64,000 bases of DNA, taken from contig JAZHRO010000002.1 of NCBI GenBank assembly GCA_037157565.1, positions 74,140,001-74,204,000 of the forward strand, written 5' to 3'. Below, piece by piece: positions 1 to 10,982 of this stretch. The number at the start of each line of letters is the position of its first letter. The first letter of the stretch is position 1. This stretch comes from Thalassia testudinum. Its lineage: Eukaryota; Streptophyta; Magnoliopsida; Alismatales; Hydrocharitaceae. The translations under genes and the position numbers were made by a program. The notes below the pieces were generated by a model. That model saw only the letters and a program-made list of their open reading frames with translations. It did not search any database and was not told the DNA's origin.

Positions 1-1011
1 TCTTCAGATGACTCTATTTGTCAAAAAAACAGAGAATGGCGTGATAACTCTACTGGTTTATGTAGATGACCTAATTATTACTGGCGATGATGAGGCTGAG
101 ATAAGACCGGTCAAGGAATCTCCTACATAGTAGTTTGTTATGAAAGATCTAAGGCAACTTAAATACTTTTTGGGGATTGAGGCACTAGAAGCAGAGATGA
201 GATCGTTCTTTCTCAACGCAAGTATGCATTGGATGTTCTTCAAGAAATAGGTATGCTAAGGTCCAAACCAGCCAATATTCCTATGGATCCCAATGCACAT
301 TTTCATGATGAAGAGGCTAAGGTAGCTGATAGCAAAGCATACAAATAGCTTGTGGGTAAGCTGTTATACCTAATTATTGCCAGACTTGATATTGCCTTGG
401 TAGTAGGCAAACTTAGCCAATTTATGGAGAGGCCGACAAAGTTGCATTGGCAGACAACTATAGAAGTGCTGAGATACTTGAAGAAAGCACTAGGTCATGG
501 TATTCTCTTACAGAGAGGCCCTCCTATGACAGTGGTAGGATATTCCGATGTTGATTATGCGAGATGTGTGCTTGATAGGAAATCCACCACTGGTTTCTGT
601 ACCTTTGTAGCTAGTAATCTGGTTACCTAGAAGAGCAAGAAAGAGGAGGCAGTTTCTCACTCCAATGCAAAGTTAGAATATAGGGCGATGACCCAGACTG
701 CTGTAGAGATGGTCTAAATACAGTCTCCACTGCATAATCTGCATGTCCAAATTGAGAAACCTATAGAGATGCGATGCAAAAGTTAGGCAACTACATACAT
801 AGGCAACAACCTGATGTTCCATGAGCATACCAAACACGTTGAGGTTGACTGTCACTACATCAGAGATCTCATACAGCATGATTTGTTGCGTACTACTTAT
901 GTTGCATCTGAGGATCAGACTGCTAATGTGTTCATAAAGCCTCTATCTCGATTGGTGTTTGACTATTGTTGTCCCAAGCTGAGAATGATTGACATCTATA
1001 CTCCAGCTTGA
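1..1011 (+). pseudogene. Copia-1 pol remnant: end of reverse transcriptase and RNase H
   Basis: The polyprotein would copy element RNA into DNA. The palm motif [11 protein letters not shown] is encoded at about 57-90 with both catalytic aspartates present. The copia stretch LKYFLGIE follows, then the RNase H core (GYSDVDYA, RKSTTGFCTFV) at about 535-620 and the C-terminal VDCHYIRDLIQ region at about 845-875. The frame is broken repeatedly. In-frame TAG codons lie at 347-349 and 628-630, where Copia C keeps CAG and TGG, and there are several small indels, so no functional product is expected. Identity as copia is secure. The upstream gag, protease and integrase are outside the window. Confidence 0.88.
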
Positions 1012-1018
1012 GGGGGAG

Positions 1019-1215
1019 TGTTGAGACTCCTATTTATCTCTACTTGTTTTACCGTTTTTAGTGTATTCTTTTTATTTTTATTTTGAACTGGATATGCACT
1101 GTTATTTATCCAAATCTCTCTATATAAAGAGGTATTGAGTCCTTTTCTAAGAAATAAGACATTTCATTTTCTCCGACTTAAATATCTAAAGTCTTAGAAG
1201 GGTCTTTTACCAACA
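1019..1215 (+). repeat. 3' LTR of Copia-1
   Basis: A purine tract (TTGAGGGGGAG, ending at 1018) precedes TGTTGAGACTCC. The block ends TACCAACA, so the termini TGTTG/CAACA form a 5-bp inverted repeat. Length is about 197 bp. A TATA-like TATATAAAG lies near 1121, as expected for an LTR promoter. The matching 5' LTR is outside the window, so boundaries come from the termini and the polypurine tract only. Confidence 0.8.
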
Positions 1216-2154
1216 CCATTTAAAAGTCCATCAGTTTCCAAACCATCTTCTTCCATGTAGAAGCACTATAATACCCAGTATGAAGATCACTTTTTTTTTT
1301 GAGAAGCAGTATGAAGATCTTTTAAAGAAAGGCCTTTGTTTCAGATGTTGGGTCCAAGGTCTAAGGAGCATAAATGTAAATCCTTGTAGTCCATTGTGAT
1401 TGCTTTAGATGATGACCACGATTGTATGTATTGCGTAAAGGAACCCTCTTCTCGAGATTCTATTGAAGCTGAGCTCTTCCTGACATTTCCACCCAAGCCA
1501 TTAGTGGAATTGTTGATGATCCCACTATGAGAGCTAGAGGCGATGTTAAAGGGACATACCCCACTATCTTGATTTATCTGGGAAGCTCCCATAATTTCAT
1601 GGACCCTTTTTTGGTTTGGAAGATTGGCTTGAAAATTTAATGATCCAACAAAATTCCAAGCTATGATAGCTAATGGCTCTAAATGCTGTGGTGATGGATG
1701 TGATTATAAAGTTGCAACACTTCACATTCAACATTAATTTTTATGTGCTATAATTAGGGAGATGTGATGTGGTTTTAGGCACCAAATGAATGACTTAAGA
1801 CTTCGGACACTATAAAGTGGAATTTTGAGCACCTAACCACGAAGTTGTGGGTGGGGCATTAGTAATGCTTCTTTAAGAGCCTGCATACTTCTTTACCTAT
1901 TTTAACTGAAAATATATCCAGCAAGGAGATGAAACGATCATTTCTTATTCAGCTGCAACAAGATTCTTCGGGGCAATCTAAAAAGGAGTCTTCACATGCC
2001 GATATTGATGCTTTATTACTTAAATTTGTGGATGTTTTTGAAGAAAGGCTGAAACTACCTCACGAAAGGAGTTTTTCCCATTGAATTCCTCTGAAGGATG
2101 AATCTCTAACTATATCAAGACCCCCATATAAACATGCTCCCTTACAAAAAGATA
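1216..2154 (+). pseudogene. Gypsy A gag nucleocapsid, protease and pre-RT region
   Basis: A broken CCHC knuckle, preceded by YEDLLKKGLCFRC, is encoded at about 1309-1350, with KEHKCK following after a frameshift near 1352. Downstream is a retropepsin-like stretch: a NALVGDPTMRARG-like segment near 1500-1550, SSHNFMDP-like near 1585-1605, and a CDVVLG motif at about 1765. The pre-RT phrase RPPYKHAPLQKDIIE is encoded at about 2118-2160. Order and wording match plant chromovirus polyproteins. Several stops and frameshifts make it non-coding. The micro-insertion at 1289-1306 also disrupts the frame. Confidence 0.72.
1276..1319 (-). mobile_element. Tail-only LINE insertion with 13-bp target duplication
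   Basis: CAGTATGAAGATC occurs at 1276-1288 and again, perfectly, at 1307-1319. Between them lie 18 bases reading, on the minus strand, as CTTCTC followed by a run of ten A. LINEs in this window end in CTTTTC or CTCAG followed by A-runs. This fits an L1 insertion truncated down to its tail. Removing the insert and one repeat leaves the gypsy frame open here. Confidence 0.6.
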
Positions 2155-2625
2155 TTATTGAAGGTCAGGATCTTTGCGTGGCTACTCAAGAGAGATAGAC
2201 TCATGACAAAGTGCAGGAGAACTAGATGGGTGCAGGATGGGGATAAGACTTGCCCATTTTGTTTGGATGCCAACAAAGATGTGGATCACCTGTTTTTTGG
2301 ATGTCGATTCTCTGATCAGATTTGGAGGCACTATGGCTTCAGGTGGGTGGACCACTCGAGCTTTGGTGATTTTTGGAGGTCATTCAGGGTTGGGGGCTGA
2401 CGTAGGAGACCAAATGCATTCAAGACCAAGAAGGAGAGGACTAGGGTCTTGACGGTGCTTTGGGGCATTTGGCTCGAGAGGAATGCTGTGGTCTTCAAGG
2501 GACAGACGCCTTATGTTGAGAACTTCCTGTCTTGTATTTCCTGTTTAGCAGAGTTTTGGACCTCTACGTTGTAACTGGTTTGGTTGTTTTAGCCTTGGTT
2601 AATGAATTTTCTGGGTGGTTATCGT
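2155..2625 (+). mobile_element. LINE 3' fragment (zf-RVT domain and 3'UTR) inside gypsy A
   Basis: The peptide begins KVRIFAWLLKRDRL and continues with CPFCLDANKDVDHLFFGC (C-x2-C...H-x5-C, the plant LINE zf-RVT motif) at about 2255-2305. It ends with VLTVLWGIWLERNAVVF (about 2450-2500), matching the C-terminus of LINE G at 58500-58840. The 3'UTR phrase AATGAATTTTCTGGGTGGTTATC also resembles LINE G's 3'UTR. A stop lies at 2398-2400. No poly(A) tail or clear target duplication is seen, which is unusual. Gypsy RT coding resumes at about 2626. Confidence 0.8.
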
Positions 2626-3685
2626 ATGCTTTAAATGAGCCAACAATCAGGGATAAGTGCCCTATTCCTAGTGTTGATGATTTGATGGATGAGTTATCAG
2701 GCCCTACATTCTTTTCTAAGCTGAATCTCAAGTTGGGTTATCACCATATCAGAATTAACAAATGCTTATAAGACAGCTTCTAAAGACAAACTCATATTGG
2801 TCATTCTGAGTTCCTTGTAATGCCATCTGGGCTCACCAATGCTCTAGTCCCCTTCCAAGTGTAGATGAATGATATATTCAAGCCTTATTTGAGGAAATTT
2901 ATTATTGCTTTCTTTCAGTCCTCATATATAGCAGAACATGGGCTTCTCATTCGCTCCATCTACTTGAAACATCACTTATTTGCCAAGAAATTTAAGTGTA
3001 TTTTTGTTTGTCACCTTTGTTTCTCACCTTGGCTATATTGTTGGCTGTTATTAAGTTGCTATGGATCCAGATAAGGTTGCTGCAGTAGATGAATGGCCCA
3101 TTTCAAAGAATGCAAAATACGTTCATGCCTTTTTACATTTGGCTGGTTATTACAGAAAATTCAGCAAGAACTTTGGTCTGATAGCAGCCCCATTGAATAA
3201 ATTGCTGAAGAAGGATAAGTTTTGCTGGTCTGAAGCTGCACTTGATTCCTTTCTTCAACTCAAGGAGGCCTTGATTTCAAATCTAGTTCTTGTGTTGCCT
3301 AAGTTCAATAAACCATTCATTATGGAATGTGAGGCTGGCTCAAGAATGGGGACGGTCCTACTACACTATGGGAGACTGAGAGCTTGAGTAAAGCATTTTC
3401 TAGTAGGCATTTGGCATTATCCACTTATGAAAAGGAATTGGCTGCAATTGTCTCCGCAGCATCCAAATGGCATCCTTACTTGTTGGGCAGATCATTTATC
3501 ATACAAAACGACTATGAGAATCTGAAACATTCTTCAGAACTGAGTTTCCACTTCAATGCCACACAAATTTCTTGCAAAACCAATTTATCTTAGTTTAGTT
3601 TTGAGGTCCATTATAAACCTGGCAAGATAAATTTACCTGCAAATTCTCTCTATCATTTACATAATTCTCTAGTCTTAATAGTTAG
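2626..3685 (+). pseudogene. Gypsy A reverse transcriptase and RNase H remnant
   Basis: RT blocks are clear: [20 protein letters not shown] and [16 protein letters not shown] at about 2630-2760, then MPSGLTNALVPFQ at about 2820-2860. The catalytic FxDD position (about 2895-2930) has been lost by a small deletion and now reads FFQSSYIA. The connection domain (VAAVDEWP, LHLAGYYRKF) spans 3061-3270 and RNase H spans about 3300-3600 (SRHLALSTYEKELAA, FEVHYKPGKINLPAN). The element is interrupted at 3686 by the 5' LTR of Copia B. Confidence 0.85.
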
Positions 3686-3837
3686 TGTTGATATTCCCAT
3701 CGATCTATATTTGTTTCCTTTGTTCTATTTGTTATTTTCACTTTTTGTCTGGACATGTTACATTATTTTCCCATTCCTCTCCACTATATAAAGAAACATA
3801 GGATTTCTAGGTATAATAGGTTGAATCATTTTAGTTC
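3686..3837 (+). repeat. 5' LTR of Copia B
   Basis: It starts TGTTGATATTCCC and contains a TATA-like CACTATATAAAG near 3782. It ends just before the primer-binding site. It aligns throughout with the 3' copy at 13790 (shared GGACATGTTAC, CTCTCCACTATATAAA, ATAATAGGTTGAATCATTTT) but with many substitutions. Confidence 0.82.
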
Positions 3838-3849
3838 TGGTATCTCACC
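3838..3849 (+). other. Primer-binding site of Copia B
   Basis: TGGTATCTCACC directly follows the LTR. It keeps the first seven bases of the plant copia site TGGTATCAGAGC, which pairs with the initiator methionine tRNA. The rest has drifted. Confidence 0.65.
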
Positions 3850-4345
3850 AATCATTTAGCCTCCACAACCTTACACCTAAACCCTAAATCTCCCCTCCTC
3901 TCACCGCCACTCCCCTCTTCCCGATCGGCGTCACCCCTCCAATCGATTAGCACCGCCTACACCGACCAGCATTGGCCCTGTTGGCAAGTGCGCCACCTCT
4001 GCAAGCTGCCACCACCACTGCAGGGTAGCACAACCACTCAGCGGCGCTTCACCAGCGATGTTGCTGGCTCCTCCAACAGCCAGCAGAAAGTGAAGAGGAG
4101 GATCAGGGACCCATGCGCAATGTTGTTGGGACCCATCTAGGCTCCAGCACACGTTCCTACCACGTGTGGGGTCCCTGCATGATCTTAGACATGGATTTTG
4201 GGTCTCCATCTGCTCGGATATCAATGTTTGAGGTCTAATCTGCCAATCTGATGGTGTCTATGATATGAAATCATATTTCATATCTACTTCTGGGCATGTT
4301 TCCTTATCTACTAGGCTTAAGATCACTTCTTCTAACGATTTTGAG

Positions 4346-5155
4346 ATGTCATCGAGCACTATTTCTAAGACTGGGACCTATAAGAGTCCATTCTTCAATC
4401 CCATAATCAAGTTGGATTGGACCAATTATCCTAAGTAGTCTCAAACGTTCCTCATGACAGTAAAAGGTCATGATAAGGAATATATCTTACTAAAGTCAGA
4501 GCCAAGGTGAAGACCGGGAATACGCCATGAGGAAGAAAAATAATGCTATGTCAAAGCATGGTTGATGAATTGTGTGATCCCACAGATTAGGGATGAGACC
4601 ATGTACTACCCTACAGCCAAGGCAATATGGGACAACCTTCGTGACACATACTCACATGAGAACTCGTCTCGGGTTTTTCAGATCAATCACGAACTCTCTG
4701 TTGAAGCAGGAGGGGCACTCTCTTTCAAAGTACTACTCCGCCCTAAAGGGGCTTCGGGAGAAGTACAATACCTGCAAGTCAGTCTGTACATGCGCCAAAC
4801 AGAGGGAGTACCATAAAGAGGTTGTTGTTCATCAGTTCTTGTCAAGACTTGGTCCAAAGTATGCTGTTGCACGTTCACAAATTCTCACACTTTCTAAGCC
4901 TCCTACCTTAGAGGAAATATATAGTCGCCTGAGTCATATTGCAGTGACTGTACCTCGGACTGGAGATAATGCAGGTCAGGCCTTTGCCCTTGCTACAGTC
5001 GCTGGACGTGGTGGAAGGGGAGCACCTTCCAACCGTGGACGTGGGAGAGGACGAGGCGTGTCTGGTAGGCCTCGTATTCATGCACCTTCTGCAGTAAGGT
5101 TGGCCAGTAGAGGCCTCGTGTTGAACCAAACATGGGAGACCTCCAGTTGCTAACC
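4346..5155 (+). pseudogene. Copia B gag (UBN2-type) remnant
   Basis: An ATG at 4346 opens MSSSTISKTG and reads into IIKLDWTNYP, the typical start of copia gag, before a TAG replacing a Trp codon. UBN2 phrases follow: YPTAKAIWDNLRDTYS (about 4608-4655), SRLGPKYAVARSQIL (about 4845-4890) and PTLEEIYSRLSHI. An Arg/Gly-rich stretch and half of a zinc knuckle (CTFCSKVG, about 5083-5106) come next. The later His and Cys are missing. At least two frameshifts lie near 4700-4800. It would have packaged the element RNA. Confidence 0.82.
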
Positions 5156-5163
5156 AAGCTACA

Positions 5164-5763
5164 ATGACTTCAGAGGAGCAGTCAAATGTTGTGCCTGTTC
5201 CTCAAGTTAATTATGATACCTTACTCCAGCACCTCTCTCAGCTAACTCAAGAGCCAACCACGCCATCTATTGACACTATCGTCTTTGCTTCCTCATCAGG
5301 TATAGATATATATGCTCAAGCTTTTGCGAGTATGTCTTGGTTGGTAGATTCTGGTGGTTCTCATCATTTGTCAGGAGATCAGGAATGCTTTGTCATATTA
5401 CAGTCACTATTGCCCCCAGGCAAAACAATGCAGGTTGCTAATGATAGACATGCCCAGATCAATGGTTAGGGTGAGGTGGCAATTACCTCCACCATGAGAT
5501 TATTTGATGTTTTCTTTGTTCCTGAATTTATTGCTTACAAAGCAATTTAATTGTCATGCTATCTTTGATGATGTGGGGTGTATCTTTCAGGACAAGCAGA
5601 TAGAGAAGACGATTGGTGGCGAACATGAAGAGGTGTGTATCGCCTAGTCCAGACACCACTTGCAGCTACTTGCCAAAGTGATGTTAGTTCTACTGCTATG
5701 AGTCCCTTGCAGTGGCACCATCGCCTTGGTTACCCTTCTCTAAATAGGCTCAGATGCATTATC
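5164..5763 (+). pseudogene. Copia B protease and start of GAG-pre-integrase domain
   Basis: The aspartic protease active site is encoded as SWLVDSGGSHHLSG at about 5335-5375, with DSG intact. A VPEFIAYKAI-like strand follows at about 5520. LQWHHRLGYPSLNRLR at 5708-5750 is the GAG-pre-integrase signature. Coding stops abruptly at 5763, where the 5' LTR of Copia C begins. It continues in the expected sense at 10983 (PHISPITK). Confidence 0.83.
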
Positions 5764-5915
5764 TGTTAGTGTATATTAGCCCTTTTATTTATATCTTATT
5801 GTAAGGACTATAATAGTCCGTCCCTCAGGGACATTTATGTACTTTTAGCTCTACGGTCCCTCTTTATAAAAAGAGGGCATAGGGTTTCTAATGGAATTGA
5901 CTCTTTCATCCAATT
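5764..5915 (+). repeat. 5' LTR of Copia C
   Basis: It begins TGTTAGTGTATATTAG and has a TATA-like TTTATAAAAAG near 5863. It ends CATCCAATT directly before the primer-binding site. It aligns end to end with 10828-10982. Confidence 0.9.
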
Positions 5916-5927
5916 TGGTATCAGGGC
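5916..5927 (+). other. Primer-binding site of Copia C
   Basis: TGGTATCAGGGC differs from the standard plant copia site TGGTATCAGAGC by one base. It directly abuts the 5' LTR. Confidence 0.85.
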
Positions 5928-6589
5928 ATCGGTCCTAGACCGTGGCTCTAGGTATCCCACCCCTCAAGGCCTCCTAAACCCTAACACCGAATCCCGTTCT
6001 CATCTCCTTCCTCGGCGGCGGTAGTGGTCTTCGGCGGCCCTCCAGCGAGGCCCCTGAGGCTCAATTCATCCTCTGAGGCTTGATTTAGCCCCACGCAAGA
6101 GCCCTAGCGGCTGGAGGCGGCGCCCCTGAGACCCGATTCACCCCTTACAATGAGGCTGCAGTGGCGCGGAAGCCTCTGAACCACTGGGCGGCGCTCCAGC
6201 GAGGGTTGATAGACCCAACAGCGGCATTGCGGCTATGCTGCGACCTCCTACAACAGCTAGCGGCGGCGCTCTGTGGTAGGCACTAGCACCACCGCCAAGC
6301 ATATGGCTATGACTGGCAGGGAGCGGCAGCGCAACCACCTGCTGCAGCCATGAGTGTGATCTTTAACACCTATGCAGCATCCATGAGGGGCATATTGCCC
6401 TGATCTAGGAACTGCAGTCCTATTCATGTTGCACGAAGGAGGCTAGACTTCTTCAATGCCTCCAGGTGAGGCTAACGCCTGTCCAAGGAAGCCTCTTAGC
6501 AATTATACAAATCTGAATCGATTGGATTTTCAGATTATTTGATGGTTTCTTGGTCCTAGACACTTGATTGAGGCTTCCGGATTATGAAG

Positions 6590-7620
6590 ATGGCTTCAAA
6601 TGATCAGTCTGAGGTATCTTCGAGCTCTATTTCAGACACCGAGGTACTCAAGAACCCGTTCTTTGGTCATATTATTAAGTTGGATGAGACCAACTACCCA
6701 TTGTGGTCCTAGACCTTTCTTATGACTGTCAGGGGTCATAAAAAGAGCCATATACTTACAGATCCGAAGCCTAAGAACAAGACTGGCACAAATGTCAACT
6801 GTGATAGTGATAATGCCATGGTTTGTGCATGGCTGATGCAGACAGCTATTCCCAAAATAGGAGATGAGATCATGTATTATGCTACAGCGAAGAAGATATG
6901 GGAGTCTTTACGTAATACCTATTCACATGCCAAGAACTCCGCACGTACTTTCAAGGTCTTTTACGACCTCTTATATCTACGTCAGGAGGAACAAACACTG
7001 TCACGATATTATTCACTTATGAAGGGAATGCCGGAGAGGCACTACTACCTACCAGGGTATGCCTGTGAGTCCTGGAGGAGTTTCAGGAGACAATTGGTTG
7101 TCTCCCTTTTTTTATCTAGTCTTGGACCTGTATATGCTGCAACCAGAGATCAGATTCTCACTGTTCTCGAGCTTCCTACCCTGGAGGAAGCATATAGTAG
7201 ACTCAACAAAGTTACAGTGTGTTCTCCTACTGTTGACTCTACTACTTAGTCGTCTGCGCTAGCTGCGATCCCTAGACGTGGCAGGGGTACTTCTTATCAT
7301 GCACGTGGTCGTGGATGTGGACATTCTTCTAGTACGCAGAATAGGACTCTGTGTACTTACTGTGTTAGACTTGGTCACTCTGAGGCTACATGTTGGCAGA
7401 AGCATGGTAGACCACCAGTAGCCAATCAAGCAGCTGAAATCCTAGATTCAGTCCTTCCTAGCTCTGATGTTAGCTCCTTGAGTATTGAGATTGAAACTTT
7501 ACGGCAGCAGATTGCTCAGTTGACTCCGGCTTCCTCCTCTCAGACTCCTGACACTGCAGCTATAGCTACTTCTTCGGAGACACCTGTAACTGGTATGTCA
7601 TCCCTTTTGTCTTCTGGTGA
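6590..7620 (+). pseudogene. Copia C gag with zinc knuckle
   Basis: ATG at 6590 opens MASNDQSEVSSSS and leads into HIIKLDETNYPLWS, with a TAG at 6711-6713 replacing an expected Gln. The open stretch 6722-7249 carries UBN2 phrases (AWLMQTAIPKIGDEIMYY, LPTLEEAYSRL). A complete CCHC knuckle, CTYCVRLGHSEATC, lies at about 7351-7392, followed by WQKHGRPP. The product is the structural protein that would form the particle. A few TAG or TGA stops disrupt an otherwise well preserved frame. Confidence 0.88.
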
Positions 7621-8870
7621 GTGACTGATTGACTCTGGTACATCCAAGTACCTATGCGGCAATAAAGGCTTTTCCTCCCAACTTGCACCTGTTACACCTG
7701 CCAGGACAGTATAGGTGGCTGATGGGAGACACTTGCCACTTGTTGGCAAGGGAGATATGTCTTTATCTCCTACCTTGAGGCTCGCAGATGTGTATTATGT
7801 GCCTAATTTTCCATTGAATTTATTATCTATTAGCAGTATCACTAGATATCTGAACTGTCAAGCTATTTTTTATGCGACCTCTTGTGTCTTGTAGGACAAA
7901 TTCACTGGAAAAACGATTAGTGGAGGGCATGAGGAACATGAAGTGTACCGTCTGAGCCATACCGCTTTTGCTGCTTTTGCTACTCAAGGCCTTGCTTCTG
8001 CTAGATCTCCTCTCCAGTGGCACCACCGCCTTGGCCATCTACCCATTCATCGCCTTAGACATGTTCTACCACATATCCCCTCCACTATTGCTCTCACCTG
8101 TGATGCCTATCAGCTTGGCAAGGACCACAAGACTAGTTTCTCCAGTTCTTCCTCTGTTTCATCTATTGCTACATTTGACCTGATTCATATGGATGTGTGG
8201 GGTCCCAATCGTACTCCTGATTAACTTGGAAACAAATATTATCTTGTTTTAGTTAATGATTTTTCTCGTGCTTCTTGGATGTTTCTCTTGAAAAATAAGT
8301 CTAATGTGAGCAAATTATTGAGAACTTTGCCAAGGAAATAAAAACTCAACATTCGTATTTAATGAAGTGCTTTCATTCTAATAATACCTTGGAGTTTTGT
8401 ACTATGTGTTTGCGCAATTTCTTTTCTAGTTGTAGCATTATTCATGAAACTACCTTTCCTCATACCTTTCAGCAAAATGGTGTTGCTGAGAGAAAACATC
8501 GTCATATTCTTGATTTGCCCGCACCTTATTTATTCATCATTCGGTCCTGTCTCTTTAGTAGGGTGATATTGTTTTGACTACATATTTTTTTATTAATTAG
8601 ATACCCAATACTGCGTTACATGAACGGATTTCTCTTCAGGTCATGTATCTTGATCGCCCATTATTTCACGTCACCCCTCAGATATTTGGTTGCGCTGCCT
8701 TTGTCCATTTGTTGGAATCAGGTTAGGATAAACTTGCACCGAGAGCAGTTAAGTGTATTTTTCTGGAATATACCCAAACACAAAAGGGATATCGTTGTTT
8801 TGATCCGCTTACTTCTCGGCATTATATTTTTACGGATGTTACCTTTCATGAGATTGTACCTTTCTTTTCT
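7621..8870 (+). pseudogene. Copia C protease and integrase remnant
   Basis: The protease active site LIDSGTSKYLCG is encoded near 7627-7662. ADVYYVPNFPLNLLSI (7786-7835) is the second protease strand. LQWHHRLGHLPIHRLRHVL (8013-8070) and CDAYQLGKDHKTSF (8099-8140) form the GAG-pre-integrase region; the normal first Cys-x2-Cys reads CDAY, so one zinc ligand is lost. Integrase core follows (FDLIHMDVWGPN at about 8177-8215, then QQNGVAERKHRHI at about 8470-8510). Frameshifts and stops accumulate after 8220. Confidence 0.85.
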
Positions 8871-10817
8871 ATGACGGCTGCTGAAATGCCTCCTAAGGAT
8901 GATATGGAACCTATGTCATATACACCCATTCACTTTGGGAGCTTTCCTGAGATTCCTGTCCCTACTACACCATCACTACCACCTGCTACGCATCCCTTTC
9001 CACGCCTGACAGAGCCACTCCAGACATACGTTCGCCCTCATACTACCTATCAGGGACCCCCACCCTCGCCTTCACCATCGACTTATTAGGTGAGTCCTAT
9101 GGACACTAACGTATGTTTTTCATGCGATGATCACAGAGACAGGACATGTGATGCGCCAAGTGATGATCTTGATATTCCGATAACCATTCAGAAGCAACCA
9201 CGGACCTGCACCACTTATCCTACGGCAGGGGCACTTGCTACTGACAGTCTATCTCCTGGATTTGCTGGATTTACACAGGCGTTAGCTACTACGCAGATTC
9301 CAACTACTTACCGTAAGGTCATGCTTGATCCAAAATGGCACGCAGTCATGGAGGATGAGATGGTCACTCTTCGAGGCCATGGGACTTGGGAGTTAACTTC
9401 ACTTCCTAAAGGTGCTGCACTTGTTTGCTGCCGGTGGGTATTTACTGTGAAGTTTAATCCTGATGGTGGTGTTGCTAGGTACAAAGCCCACCTAGTGGCA
9501 AAGGGGTTCAACCAAACTTATGGGGTTAGCTTCTTTGACACATTCTCACCAGTTGCCAGGCTTCTCACGGTCCAGGTATTGATTGCAGTGGCAATTCAGT
9601 GGGATTAGCCCTTGCATCAACTAGATGTCAAGAATGCCTTCCTTTATAGCGATCTCCAAGAGGAAGTCTGTATACAACAGCCACCTGGCTTTGAGAGACA
9701 GGGGGAGTGTGTATGCCGATTACAGAAGGCTATCTATGGCCTCAAACAGAGTCCCAGAGCCTGATTTCAGAGGTTGTCAAATTGTTGAGGCAGCTGGATT
9801 CAGGAGATCGACAGCTGATTTTTCACTTTTTGTCAAGAGGACTACATGAGGTACTGTGGTACTTCTTGTTTATGTTGATAATTTGATTATCACAGGGGAC
9901 GATGAGCAGGGCATTGCTGAGGTCAAGCGCATCCTTGCAAAGCAGTTTATTATGAAGGACTTGGGGGCCCTACGATATTTCCTTGGTATTGAGGTTGCTC
10001 ACAGTAAGAAGGGTGTGGTCTTGTCTCAGAGGAAGTATGCTTTAGATATCCTGCAGGAGGTTGGTATGCTTGGGGCCAAGGAGGCCAATATTCCTATGCA
10101 CCCCAAAATGTTACTTTATGATGAAGATGCACGGGTACTGGACAGTAGACAATATAAACAGCTTGTGAGCAAGCTATTATATCTCACTATCACAAGGCCA
10201 AATATCTTCTTTGCAGTTGGGAGACTGAGTCAGTTCATAGCCAAGCCAACACGTCAACATTGGGATACGGCATTGATGGTACTTAGATATGTCAAGAAGG
10301 CTCCTGGGAGGGGTCTTTTCTTCTCCAAGGGGTCTTCTATAACATTGGTTGGATACTCGAATGCAAACTATGCTGGATATCATGTGGATGGTAAATCCAC
10401 TATTGGGTTCTGCACCTTCTTAGCAGGGAATTTGATCACATGGAGTAAGAAACAATGCACAGTTGCGAGATTCAATGCCGAGTCTGAGTACAGAGCTATG
10501 GCTCAGACAACTACTAAGATAATGTGGATCTGATCCTTGCTTATTGATCTACAAGTGTAGTTTTCTAGCCCCATGAAGATGAGGTGTGATAATAAAGCAA
10601 CCACCTTCATTGCTAACAACCCAACATTTCACGAGAGGACGAAGCATGTTAAGGTTGACTGTCACTATACTAGGGACATTATTCAGAAGGGACTGCTAAC
10701 ACCACTTCAGTTGCATCTGAGGAGCAGACTGCAGATATTTTCACCAAACTCTTGGTCAGATCTTCATTTAATACTTGTATATCAAAGCTGAGCATGATAG
10801 ATATCTACGCTCCAGCT
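8871..10817 (+). pseudogene. Copia C reverse transcriptase and RNase H
   Basis: RT starts near MEDEMVTLRGHGTWEL (9349-9395) and keeps CRWVFTVKFNPDG, LVAKGFNQTYGV and FDTFSPVARL. The central block [19 protein letters not shown] follows at about 9610-9668. The long open stretch 9856-10533 carries the active-site motif as YVDNLIITGDD, so the second catalytic Asp is Asn. RNase H reads GYSNANYAG where GYSDADYAG is usual, again Asp to Asn. The terminal VDCHYTRDII segment lies at about 10651-10682. These look like G-to-A changes, and the enzyme would be inactive. Confidence 0.92.
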
Positions 10818-10827
10818 TGAGGGGAAG

Positions 10828-10982
10828 TGTTGGTGTATATTAGCCCTTTTATTTCTATCTTATTGTAAGGGCTATAATAGTCTTTGTCCCTCAGGGACAT
10901 TTATGTACTTTTAGCTCTACGGTCCCTCTCTATATAAAGAGGGCCTAGGGTTTCTAATGGAATTAACTCTTTTCATCCAACT
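10828..10982 (+). repeat. 3' LTR of Copia C
   Basis: It begins TGTTGGTGTATATTAG after a polypurine tract and contains TCTATATAAAG near 10929. It ends CATCCAACT before the target duplication TTATT. The near-complete alignment with 5764-5915 sets the element's boundaries. Confidence 0.9.

Larger units (their letters stand above)
1..1215 (+). mobile_element. Ty1-copia retrotransposon (Copia-1), 3' portion
   Basis: The window opens inside the reverse transcriptase of a copia element and runs through RNase H to a 3' LTR. Its 5' half lies off the left edge. It appears to be inserted in the gag region of gypsy A. The sequence immediately after its LTR (from 1216) leads into a gypsy nucleocapsid motif in the same orientation. 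Confidence 0.88.
5764..10982 (+). mobile_element. Ty1-copia element C, complete with both LTRs, nested in Copia B
   Basis: LTRs at 5764-5915 and 10828-10982 flank a primer-binding site, gag-pol in copia order and a polypurine tract (TTGAGGGGAAG, 10817-10827). The flanking 5-mers are TTATC (5759-5763) and TTATT (10983-10987), a 5-bp target duplication with one mismatch. Copia B coding continues across this junction. The two LTRs differ at roughly ten positions plus short gaps by eye, so the insertion is fairly recent. The coding region already carries numerous stops. Confidence 0.93.
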
